This document shows, one piece after another, positions 54,504 through 64,000 of a stretch of DNA of 64,000 bases. The DNA is from Hygrocybe punicea (Eukaryota; Basidiomycota; Agaricomycetes; Agaricales; Hygrophoraceae): positions 3,410,001 through 3,474,000 of the forward strand of contig OY744462.1 in NCBI GenBank assembly GCA_963556145.1, given 5' to 3'. The position numbers and the translations under genes were made by a program. The number at the start of each line of letters is the position of its first letter. Within the stretch, counting starts at the first letter, position 1. The notes under the pieces are model-generated. The model was given only the letters and a program-made list of their open reading frames with translations, ran no database searches and was not told where the DNA came from.

Positions 54504-56629
54504 CTAAAAGTTCTCATTGCAAAATGCAGACTTGAGAATCGAGTGTGCGGTCGATGACGGATTTGGCGATACCAGGATCTTCGATGGGGGCCTGGTAGCG
54601 GTACTGGGGTGCAACGTGGGAAGGTTTTGGGGAGTGCGTGGCACGAAGGCGGTCGGCTCGGTCGGCCACGTGTTCGAAGGGGGGACTATGGTGATTGGCT
54701 GCTCATTGATAGGTCTGGCCATTTTCTCGGTGGGTTTCACGGCGGGGACGGACGTGGAAGTGGCGGGCGGATTGGGAAACGTTTCTCTAGACTTGCCTTT
54801 CGCCTTTGATGGGATCTCTACACCGTCGAATCTAACCCGTTTACGAAGCCGTTGTACCTCGGCTTCTAAGACTTTGATTTGTTCGTTGTTGTCGTCTATG
54901 TCGGAGGTCGTAGACTGAAAAATGTCTGCATGCTCGGGAAGGACTTCGGGCTCGTAGGTCGGTGCCTTGACAACGGAGACGAAGTTGGTTTTAACGTGGG
55001 GCGGCGGATCGCGTTGGAAGGGCTCTGTGGGGTTACGGGTAGGGGGAGCACGGTTTCCGGGGTTCTGTGTGTGCCAGGCGTCGAAGCGTTCCCTCATATT
55101 TTTGCCGACGATAGCCTTTGGAAGATACATTCCGTTAGGCAACACGATGCGGCTGTGCTCGTTCTTGCGGCATATTCTGTCTCGCGTGTACTGCTCGCAG
55201 ATGGGACAATCACGTATACGATGGAACGGGTCGTCGCAAAAGAGGCAGTTGAAATTGGTGAAACCCTGTCCTGCGGTGGTCGGCTCGGCCCTATTTGCAC
55301 ACAGCTTTGGGGGGTTGTTGCGTTCGGTGAGGGCTTGCATGAGGACGGCGAGTTGTTGCGAAACGAGACGAAATAGGTCAGATACGTTAGGTTCGACCGG
55401 TTCCGCTTTAGGAATGACCGGGTCATAGCGAGCGGGTGGCGGGTAGCGGGTGGCAGGTTCTATTGGAGTCGAGTACCGGATGGTGGCAGGCGACGTTGAT
55501 GATAGACGAGAGACGGTGGACGGTTCGGCCGTGGTTCTGGCCAGTAGGAAGTGGGCGCAGTTGTGGAAGTCCTGGAAGTCGTAAGGGTCGGCTTTTGGTA
55601 CTGCAGACGGGTTTTGATGTCCTTTTTAAGCTCGGCATGGAAGCCATTCTCGTACGTGATGTTGCGTTCTCGAGGAGAGATTTGACCCTTGTCTAAGAGG
55701 AATCCTGAGATCCGGATGAACTCGCAGTAGTATTCGCCAGGTTTGGCGCGAGTACGGATGCCGTAACTGGTTTGGGTATGGGTGAGACGGTCAAGATCCG
55801 CCATTGTGTACCGATGATCTTCTTCCATGCCCGGGTAAAGCACGAGTACGCTCCTTTTGAACGCGGCATAATCGACGCCGGTCGCGCTAGGTAAACTTGC
55901 CCAAAGCTCATAGTCGCTAAGCGACGCGTAGCGCAGACTATGCTTGATGCATCCTGCATCATCGAGAGCGGCATCGGCAGCAAGTATCTCGACTTCTTCG
56001 AAGAAGCGGTTTAGATTCAGGGGGTTCCCGTTGAAGGTTGGGGCCGTGGAGTGACCGCGAGTGGGCATCTGTCGAGGAGTAACATGGGGAACGGTAGCGG
56101 TCAAGGATCCGGCGGTCGAAGTCATTGTGGGTGGAAGGAGCTGAGATGTCGATGAGGCGGTTGTTGGGTGTACGATGAGCGGGTCGGGTAACGTGGACAA
56201 TGACAGCGTGGACGAAGACGAAGATGGGGACGATGACGATGACAGAGTTTTCGATGTCGAGAGCGAAGACGGAGACGATGATGGAGTTTTTGATGTCGAG
56301 AGCGAAGACGTGGATGGGGGTTCTAACGAGGTTGAAGTCGGGGATGTAGGCGATGCGGGTGTCAAACTGAGATCGGATGAGTTGGGTGTTATGGTAATTA
56401 TTGGTATATTGACCGATTCGAGACTGTCGGATGATAGATATAAAGGGGTGCTTGACCCTGAGATGAGCGGAAGATTGTTATGTCGAGCGAGGTGGTCGGG
56501 TACTAGCTGGAAGAAGTTGTCGTCGATTGTCGGGTCGAAGGCGGCTAAAGAAAGTTCTTGTTTTAGAGTTCTTCGAGGAAGATCTCGAAGACGACGGTCA
56601 GAGGGAGGGATATGGGAAGAGGAAGCTAT
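54504..56629 (-). pseudogene. Ty3 gag: capsid and zinc knuckle
   Basis: The open frame begins after a TAG near 56645; the codon in good Kozak context (CACCATAGCT, 56627-56629) is ATA, so the original ATG seems lost by a G-to-A change. A Ser/Thr/Pro-rich N-terminus is followed by the capsid-like FNGNPLNLNRFFEEVEILAA and FKRSVLVLYPGMEEDHRYTM. A 1-nt shift near 55600 follows, then DPYDFQDFHNCAHFLLA and the knuckle CLFCDDPFHRIRDC (CCHC), ending KSAFCNENF at 54504. Pol starts at an ATG three bases beyond the stop, in another frame. Gag packages the element RNA. Confidence 0.8.
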
Positions 56630-56646
56630 GGTGGTGCTAGACTATT

Positions 56647-56663
56647 CCTCGCGGTGGGCTCCA
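56647..56663 (-). promoter_or_regulatory. Candidate primer binding site
   Basis: Two bases inside the 5' LTR the minus strand reads TGGAGCCCACCGCGAGG. It begins with TGG as required to pair with a tRNA CCA end. The tRNA species was not identified. Confidence 0.55.
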
Positions 56664-56665
56664 GA

Positions 56666-57460
56666 TGTAAAGGCGAGGTCGGGGTGGCTGCGGAATAGTA
56701 ATCCTAAGCCTGTGGGGGTCAGCGTGAAAGTGACTAGGAATGGTCTAGTGAGCTTCAGTAAGATGATAGGATATAAATGATAAGAAGCCGCCAAGTAAAC
56801 TACTGAAATCTATCGAGGCCGGTTGAAGCCAATGAAGCCGATGGTGTCGGGTACGGCGGGTCAGGTGTCGGGTGACGAGAGACGTAGAGATTAAGACGGT
56901 AGAAGGACGGGGAGAGCGTTGAGGAAACCGACGAGTAGTGTGTGCAATGGATTTTACTGAGAGGCTGATTCTCAGAGAGAGGAAAATGGGGGAACTGGTT
57001 TCTTATTCAGAGATGGTGCTTGGGCACCATTTTTATACTACAAATTTCTGTACCTAGATTCGGATGAGAGTCCTTGGCCAATGAGAGGAGACAAAGGAGA
57101 ATAAAAATGGGGAAGTAGGAAGAGCGTTGCGAGGCGACCATGACAGGGAAAATAGGTGGAAGATATAAAAACCGTAAAAGATGTAATATACTTTACTATA
57201 TCTCCATAAGGGAGACACTAGGCACGAATAAGGCAACTCCGATGTCGGCATCCCAGTCCGATGAGATCTATCTTTGATACTTGAAGTTCCGTGAGTTTAG
57301 GAGATGGACTGACAGCGGCCGTGCTAGTTGGTATGCATCAGGTTGCGTCAGGTTGCGTCGGGTTGCGTCGGGTTCGAGCGTAGATTGCTAGAAACATCAG
57401 GTTCGAGCAGATTCGCTAGATATCGATGTTACGGCCTCAGAGGGTCGAGGACCCTCTACA
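56666..57460 (-). repeat. 5' LTR
   Basis: 795 bp, TGTAGAGGGTCC...GCCTTTACA on the minus strand. It differs from the 3' LTR at scattered sites that are nearly all C/T or G/A. It carries the same terminal stem as the 3' LTR. Confidence 0.9.
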
Positions 57461-57461
57461 T

Positions 57462-58718
57462 CGGTCCACGAGTGGCTCAGCAGTATTTGTGATGAGTCGT
57501 ATGAGCTCAAAAGACAATTCCATGCAAATTCCAACCAATTCCAAACAATTCCGTGCAATTCCTCGGTCCACAAGTGGCTCAGCAGTATTTGTGATGAGTC
57601 ATATGAGCTCACAAGACAATTCCGTGCAAATTCCAACCAATTCCAAAGCATTCAATGCAATTCCTCTGTGCTCAAGTGTTTAACTACTATTCGTGATAAA
57701 TCCAGTAATCTCAACAGACAATTCCATCTGAATTCCTGTGAATTACAAACAAATCCATCAAATTACTGAGTGTTCCAGTGGCTCAGAATTCAAATCAAAA
57801 TTATGGGAACATGGAATCCCAATTTGATTCCCAATACCCAGAATTTGGATGCTGAACTCCCATAATTTAGATTCCCAATTATTGGCATTTGCATTACTAT
57901 GCACATTTACACGATTTCAAATCTCATAATTGATGAATTCCAAATCCCTAATCTCCCACAATTTCGAAATTCTACTTCCCAAACTTCTCAAACTCTTGGA
58001 ATTACAATTCTCAGAATCCCAATGCCTGCACTTTTGGACTTACCAACATTGGAATTCCAATGCTCAGAATTCCCAGAACTTCAGAATCCTAATTCCCAGC
58101 CCTATATTTCCCTGGGTTTTAGCATCAAATAACTATCCAATACCATTTTGCAAAGTATCTGACCAGTATTGAAGCAGTACTATACTATTTTGCAAAGTTC
58201 TTTAACAGTATTGAAACAGTAACTTAGAAGTATTGAAACAGTACCTTAAAAGTATTGAAACAGTATCTTAAAAGTATTGACACGGTATCTCAAAAGTATT
58301 GAAACAGTATCTTAAAAGTATTGACACAGTATCTTAAATCCAAAATATGGCAACAGTACTATACTATTTCATACTGCATCTTGATAGGATTCAAAAGGTA
58401 ACCTACTACTGAAAGTGGTACAACTTCCTTACTGGTGTAATACTTTGATTCATCTTAGGCTGCGAGTATTCTATCCAAACTATACAGTACCTTGCTGTAG
58501 ATACAGTAAACGTAGTGAAACAAAAGGCTTGATGTTATTGAAAAGGTATAAGTCTCATTTTTCTTCATACTTTCAGATGAATTTGAGCACAAGTATTGTA
58601 GTTTATATATGAATACTGTTACAATATCATGCTGAAAGTTTTGGTAATGATATTTAGTATACTTGTCAAATACTTTCAAGATACTGTGTGACATGGTATA
58701 CTACTATGCACCCTGTGT
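57462..58718. repeat. Low-complexity region with 102-bp and 21-bp tandem repeats
   Basis: 57462-57563 and 57564-57665 are two 102-bp copies (cggtccac.agtggctcagc), with a decayed third to about 57767. 57780-58130 is full of scattered ggaattc/attccca motifs. 58205-58338 has about six units of a 21-bp repeat (agtattgaaacagtatcttaa, shown here across its unit length with variation). No gene. Confidence 0.75.
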
Positions 58719-59557
58719 GGAATCTGAGCCACAAACTGCAACTCACAAAAAAACTTTGAAATCTAATATATCTACCAGTAATGCCTTGAGCATAGAATTT
58801 GATGATCTGAACATCAAAGATAATGACAATTTCATAGAATGTGATTCAGAGGACAATGAGTCTGATAGCACTGAGCTGGTTCAAGAAGATACCAAGCTTT
58901 TTCTAGAAGATCACCCAGTGTATGAAACACACTGCATAGAATTCAGTGAAAAGAAGAAGCATGTTATTCCAAACTTTGTTGGTGGTTCATTGCCCAGACA
59001 TGATAGAGGAGACAGAGAATACTATTGCACCACAATGCTTACTCTGTTCAAACTATGGAGATCTGGTCATGACCTGAAAAGTGACCTGGAATCATGGGAT
59101 GAAGCATTCACTGATCACGAATTCACTAATAAACAGTTAGATATCATGGACAACTTTAATCTGAGATATGAATGCCTTGATGCTAGAGATGACTACTCTG
59201 CTAAACTTAGACAAGGAGCAGTGTTAGATGGTACTTGTCCTCAATTTATGACTTCAGACATGATTTCACACTTGGATGATGACAACATTCAAAATGGTGG
59301 TGACTTTGGAGATGATAATTATGAGCAGGACAAAAATAATGCAGATTATGGTACTAACAAATATTCTGAACTTGGTCAACATGGTAGACTGATCAAAGCT
59401 CAAATGGATGCCACTGAAAACATTGTCAGAAACATTGGTTGGCTTGATCCATGTCCAGATGGTTCTATTACTGTAAATTCTGCTCCACTTGAAGTTGAAA
59501 TGAATCAACCTGGTACTCAATGGAAACAACTCGTTCAAGAACAAAGACAAGAAATAC
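58719..59557 (+). pseudogene. Helitron 1 copy 2: Rep C-terminal part and linker
   Basis: One open frame contains DDLNIKDNDNFIECDSEDNE, RHDRGDREYYCTTMLT and GAVLDGTCPQFMTSDMIS, the last being the uninterrupted version of the junction broken in Helitron 1. It reaches QKEIL-type sequence where the pogo element starts. The acidic linker connects Rep and helicase. No stop in this part; the Rep catalytic motifs are lost with the missing 5' end. The frame beyond 59560 (SSMTIWASMTIW) is the pogo TIR. Confidence 0.8.
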
Positions 59558-59559
59558 TA

Positions 59560-62461
59560 CAGTCAAGTATGACCATTTGGGCTAGTATGACCATTTGGGC
59601 TAAATCACTTTTTCACGCTAACATCACAACTTTTGGTCTCGGACATTTTGTAAGACTAATATATGATATGTGAACTGTATGTGGCCGGTTGCTCAATGAC
59701 TTTGGATCAGTGGATCTAGTACCAGACACTGATAAATGCAACGAAGTGGGTGAAATGAAATTAAGTTTCGAATGATCACAATGAAATAAAGAAATTTTGA
59801 CATTGAGTGATGTCTAACACAAATATTGATATTATACCAGTTATATATCAAGAGATTTTAGAGGTTTCAAAGGGAGTTGACAAAAGAAAGGCCATTCACG
59901 ATGATGGTGAATCCTCTGGGCCGCTTAGATTGTCACGTCACGCATTACCCAATTTGTTCGCGACATTTTTTCCTCTCAATATGGTGGGCTGTGCAAGATC
60001 TGAAAGGCAAAAAAAAAGGGACACAGCACAACTTCGCGAGACATGGATGCAAAGAGCAATCAAAATTTATTGGGAGGAACAACAGGCACCAAAACCACGA
60101 TCTCAAGAGACAATTTGCAGACAAGCGGAAGCAGAATGCCTTCTCATGACTAAGAAGGTGATAAAGTTGTCATCATCTACTCTAGATCGACGTGTCAAAG
60201 GAGGGCGAAGTCACAGAGATGCTCATGAAGCACAGCGTTGGCTGAATGATGAAGAAACAGAGGCTGTGATCCAAGACATCATTATCAATGCACAGCATGG
60301 CTTGCCCCCCACTCACCGCAAAATCAAGGAACATGTGGATGAAATTGCTCGTGCTCGTCATGGGGATGCATTCCCAGCCACTGGGGTTGGACAAGAATGG
60401 ACAAAACGTTTCGCGTCAGACCACCATGACAGAATTGGGGCATATTGGTCTACTCCATTGGATCGGTCGAGGGCAAGGGCTGTGAATCCTTCGACGAAGG
60501 GACACTATTTTGAGATGTTAGAAGAGGTTATTGAAGGCAAAGGGGGAGATGATGTGATACCACCTCATCTACGGTATGGTGCTGATGAATCTGGATTCCA
60601 AAAGGGTGTCGGTCAAAAGGAGAGGGTGTTTGGGGCTAAAGGTGAAAAGATTCAGCATCAGCAGAGGAGTGGTGATAGAGAGAACATTACCGTCATTGTA
60701 ACCATCTGTGGTGATGGTACGACAACAGCCCCTGCAGTCATTTTCAAGGGAGAAGGGTTCCAGGCGAGCTGGAAGCAAAATAACCCTCTAAACGCTTCGT
60801 GAGTATTGCATATTATCTGTCAAAGAAGGAGAACTTACTTTGGAAACCAGATTGGGGTATTCAAAGAAAGGCTATACCGACAGTGAAATTGGCAAAGCAT
60901 GGATTGAAAATTTCGACAAAGAAACACGTGCAAAAGCAAACGGTCATCGTCGTTTACTCCTGGTTGACGGCCATAATTCACATCATACACGAGAATTCCT
61001 GCAGTATGCAAGAGCGAACAAAATTGAAGTCATCGGATATCCATCACACAGTACTCATGTGTACCAAGGGCTTGACGTGGTAATATTTTCACCTATGAAA
61101 CGGAATTGGAGTCAAGTACGGGATGAGTGGGAGCAAAGGGGTCATACTGTGGACAAGACTAATTTTTTAGCCGTTTACGCAGAGGCACATCAGAAGACAC
61201 TTACACCAGACAACATCAAAGCCGCATTTCGCAAAACAGGTGTGGTTCCATTCAACCCCGATGTGGTGACTCCAGCAATGATGGCACCCAGTTTGACGAC
61301 ATCAACACGAACAACTGTCCCCATCCAGCAGTCAAGCCCGATTAGACGGATGTCTGAGATGGTAATTGATTATATGGACTATCACAATACTACTTCATCA
61401 AGGGATTCGACAGAATCAACAGACAACTTACCTGGACCTTCAACAACGCCATTCTTCATGCGGTCAGCTGTTGATGGACTTGCGTCAACATCTGCAGCAT
61501 TCCTCACATCACCCTCTCCAATCAAATCAGCAGCGGCACCACCTGCATTCAAACCAACACAAATCTCACCTCCTAAACCATCATGCTATGCCGATCTGCT
61601 TGCCGCACCACTTCGGACAGCCCACGAAAAAGATCTCCGTGATGCATTGGTCGAGTCGGAGGCAAGGGACGCTGCAAGAACAGAAGCATTAGTGGGCATG
61701 CAGGCTGGTGTGGTGTTGGCAAATATCTACGCAACACGCGTGCAGGGACAATTACAGGCAGGAGAGGAGAAGAGGAGGAAGAAAGGTAAAAAGCGGTTGA
61801 TGGGTGATGGGAAGGCAAAGTTCTTTTCAGGTGACGATTTTTATGCCTTGTGTGAAGAAGACGAATGTAAACGGCAAGAGGAGACCGAGGCTGTGGAACA
61901 AAGGAAACATCAACGAGCAAATCATGCAGCAGCATTGGCACTGTGGAAAAAAGAGTGTGATACCATCCGAGACCGGAACAAGGAAAAAAAGATGGAATAC
62001 GAGGCAGCAGTGATTGAATGGGAGGTGGAGAAGAATGTTGCCAAGATTGAAAGAAGATGACCAGCTTGGCAGAAACCAAAGTGGAAGCAAGACTATGAGC
62101 CGGAGACTCTGCCGGAGAGGCCAAAGAAGCAAGCAGACGGCGAGGGAGAGGGCGATGACAACGAAGACGACAGCGACGACGAAGTGACGGATGACGATGA
62201 TTAGATACCGGATGTACATAACCGGTACTTAGCGGTGTGATTTTGTCACAGCCCAAATGGCCATCTTGCTCCGATAACAAGCTTTTCCACTGATCTGACT
62301 TAATATACCTCATGCATGCACTGATTAGCCTCAAAGTATGACAGAAACTTAACATTAGTCCTAAGTACATGATTGGCTTCCTAAGAATCTGTGCTAAACC
62401 TTTGTGTAATTAATCTGAGACTATTTTATATTTCGTCAGCCCAAAAGGTCATACTTGACTG
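59560..62461 (+). mobile_element. pogo-type DNA transposon in Helitron 1 copy 2
   Basis: 24-bp TIRs (CAGTCAAGTATGACCATTTG then GGCT; the right one has one mismatch) enclose 2,902 bp, with TA duplicated at 59558-59559 and 62462-62463. Part of the left TIR (agtatgaccatttgggct) is repeated in tandem inside the element. The host resumes as gatgag, matching Helitron 1 (atactagatgag). One transposase gene is present. Confidence 0.92.
59810..62060 (+). CDS. pogo-type DDE_1 transposase, near-intact
   Basis: Exons 59810-60798 and 60851-62060 join in frame across a 52-nt intron (gtgagt donor, ccag acceptor), giving 732 residues. Order: N-terminal region, CENP-B-type HTH area (QRWLNDEETEAVIQDIIINA, GVGQEWTKRFASDH), then DDE_1 with YGADESGFQKG (Asp), LLLVDGHNSHHT (Asp) and GLDVVIFSPMKRNW (Asp), a Ser/Pro-rich stretch and a charged coiled-coil tail. 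The TGA at 62058-62060 is followed by 47 more open codons (PAWQKPKWKQDY, acidic end) to a TAG at 62202-62204, so a CGA-to-TGA change probably trimmed the tail. The catalytic core is whole; activity is possible. Confidence 0.88.
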
Positions 62462-62463
62462 TA

Positions 62464-64000
62464 GATGAGAGAAATCAACATATTCCGGCCAACTCAAAGT
62501 CTATGTCACACAAAACATATACTGATCCAAATGAAAATCATGTGAGGATTGTGGACCAATCATACTTGAGGCAAACTTTTAGAGCTGAAAATGCAGAGTG
62601 ACAACAGCTAACTGATGCTACAGTTAGAAAATTCGGTTGGAACACTGACCAGAAAAGAGCCTTTAGGATTATTGCAAATCATGCTTCATCTCCCAGCAGT
62701 GACCAGTTGAAAATGAATATTGCTGGAATGGCTGGCACTGGAAAATCACAAGTCATCAAAGCAGTTGTTGATTTCTTTGACAATGTACATGAGTCTCACA
62801 GATTCGTTATTCTTGATCCTACTGGTACATCTGCAGCTCTGCAAAATGGCTCAACTTATCACTACTTCCTGGGCATCAATCCAAACATGTCAAACCGAAA
62901 TGAAGCAATGGGTATTGCTCAGCTAAAAGGTAGACTAGAAGGAGTTGACTATATTCTCATTGATGAAGTCTCAATGAGTCTTGTCATGATCTCTACAAAA
63001 TCAGTGCAAGACTAGCTAAAGCATTGAATATACATGACATACCATTTGGTGGAATTAACATGATATTTGCTGGAGACTTTGCTCAGTTACCACCAGTTGG
63101 AGGTGCACCATTGTATAGTGGAACAGTTGGCACTCAGATCACATCAGCCTTGACAACACACTCTCAGGAAACTGCAATTGGAAAATCACTCTGGCATCAA
63201 GTGACCACAGTGGTGATTCTCAGAGAAAACATGAGACAGAGGACTCAAACACCTGAGGATGCGTTGTTCAGAACTGCCCTTGTCAACATGCGTTATGGCA
63301 AATGTACTGCACAGGACATTCAATTTTTGAGAACCAGAATTGCAGGCAAGTATCCAGACTAGCCAAATGTTGCCTCCAAACATTTTAGAAATGTTCCTAT
63401 CATATGTGGCATTCACTCACAAAAGGATCAGATCAATCTTCTTGGATGTGAAAGATTTGCTTCTGACACCAACCAGAACGTGACCAACTTCTATTCCATT
63501 GACAAGTGGGGAAAAGACAAGGATTCTGTGAGAAACAAGTCCAAATCTAAAACAATACATCAATCCAGTGACATAGACTTTGACACACAAAGAGAGATAT
63601 GGAAAGTGCGACATGCTGCAACTGATAGCTTTGCTGGAAAACTCTCCTTATGTCTTGGTATGCCTGTGATGCTGCGCAACAATGATGCCACTAAGCTCTG
63701 CATTACAAAAGGACAAGAGGGATTTGTTGTTGGCTGGCAGTCAATGAAAGCAAGTCATGGCAAAAGAGTACTTGACACTTTGTTTGTTGAACTAGACAAA
63801 CCTCCAAAGCTGGTGCAGATTCCAGGACTTCCTGACAATGTAGTGCCCATTGTAAAAAACACCAAAACAATTCAGTGTGTATTTTCCAGTGACCTGAAGG
63901 AATCCATTGAGAGACAACAAGTTTGGGTGCTACCTAACTTTGCAATGACTGCCCATGCTGCTCAAGGAAAAACATGTCCATTCAATGTTGTGCATTTGAA
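62464..64000 (+). pseudogene. Helitron 1 copy 2: Pif1-type helicase part
   Basis: It resumes after the pogo element and carries Walker A AGMAGTGKSQ, DYILIDEVSM and GDFAQLPPVGG. Breaks: TGA in AENAE-stop-QQ (Arg in copy 1), a 1-nt deletion just after IDEVSM near 62975, and TAG in KYPD-stop-PNV (Gln in copy 1). Near 63730 it reads VVGWQSMKASHGK without the frameshift present in copy 1. The expected protease-like C-terminus would lie beyond the window. Confidence 0.85.

Larger units (their letters stand above)
47688..57460 (-). mobile_element. Complete Ty3-type LTR retrotransposon, 9.8 kb
   Basis: Two 795-bp LTRs (47688-48482, 56666-57460) have TG/CA ends and scattered, mostly transition differences. 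The order on the minus strand is 5' LTR, primer site, gag, protease, reverse transcriptase, RNase H and integrase, which is the Ty3 order, followed by an extra gene on the opposite strand and the 3' LTR. The 5-bp flanks (gacgg and tcggt) do not match, so the original duplication is lost or the element recombined. The coding region is damaged, so it is not autonomous. Confidence 0.9.
58719..64000 (+). mobile_element. Helitron 1 second copy, truncated, runs off the window
   Basis: Homology to Helitron 1 starts abruptly at about 58719 within the Rep half (ESEPQTATHKK against ESELQTVTHKK), so the 5' part is missing. It continues through the Rep-helicase junction, is split by a pogo element at 59558/62463, and goes on in the helicase to the window end. 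It lacks the short-element insertion and the 24545 frameshift seen in Helitron 1. Confidence 0.85.

Noticed and set aside
54517..55428. Plus-strand frames opposite Ty3 gag
   Set aside because: Antisense shadows of gag; no splice structure or domain, unlike the true antisense gene at 48654-50058.
47683..57465. Target-site duplication for the Ty3 element
   Set aside because: The flanking 5-mers gacgg and tcggt do not match; I could not define a duplication.
58205..58338. Possible CRISPR-like array
   Set aside because: The 21-bp units are directly adjacent with no spacers; it is a minisatellite in a eukaryotic genome.

Overview
The window looks like a transposon-saturated accessory region of a filamentous basidiomycete, most likely an Agaricomycete. 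The evidence is the 47-55 nt introns with gtgagt-type donors, the mix of Helitron, Ty3, PIF/Harbinger, Tc1/mariner and pogo elements, and several orphan gene families that I recognise from mushroom genomes (recognition from memory, not from a search). No rRNA, tRNA or CRISPR array was seen. Almost every coding unit is broken, and many breaks are CGA to TGA changes.

Layout. 1-2.0 kb: edge of a WD40 gene, then a decayed GRPxRGGY-family gene with a triplicated 3' end. 2.1-5.3 kb: a nest of two Helitron2-like non-autonomous elements plus a hAT-like element. 5.6-12.7 kb: two decayed orphan-family genes, the second split by a precise 1.14 kb Helitron2-like insertion. 14.3-18.3 kb: a two-gene PIF/Harbinger element (Myb/SANT-like partner and DDE transposase) carrying a solo LTR. 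18.9-45.3 kb: one 26 kb block in which a 1.07 kb Helitron2-like element is split at an A|T site by three head-to-tail canonical Helitrons (A, B, C). Helitron B is itself split by a large Helitron2-like RepHel element (Helitron 1), which in turn holds another 1.07 kb relative and a two-gene Tc1/mariner element. Helitron C carries its own decayed RepHel gene. 45.3-47.7 kb: a decayed PHD-like zinc-finger gene. 47.7-57.5 kb: a complete 9.8 kb Ty3-type LTR retrotransposon on the minus strand, with an extra antisense gene that encodes a Zn2Cys6-like cluster. 57.5-58.7 kb: low-complexity tandem repeats. 58.7-64.0 kb: a second copy of Helitron 1, split by a pogo-type element whose transposase is almost intact.

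How the parts relate. The five 1.04-1.34 kb elements have the same ends as Helitron 1, so they look like its internally deleted, trans-mobilised derivatives. Helitrons A and B have the same ends as Helitron C and stand in the same relation to it. Two insertions of the short family can be undone on paper: one restores the reading frame of a host gene and the other matches an uninterrupted copy elsewhere in the window. This fixes the element ends and shows no target duplication beyond an ambiguous T. The most novel-looking units are the Tc1/mariner element with a 431-aa partner gene, the antisense zinc-cluster gene inside the Ty3 element, the Helitron RepHel with a ubiquitin-protease-like C-terminus, and the tandem Helitron array.
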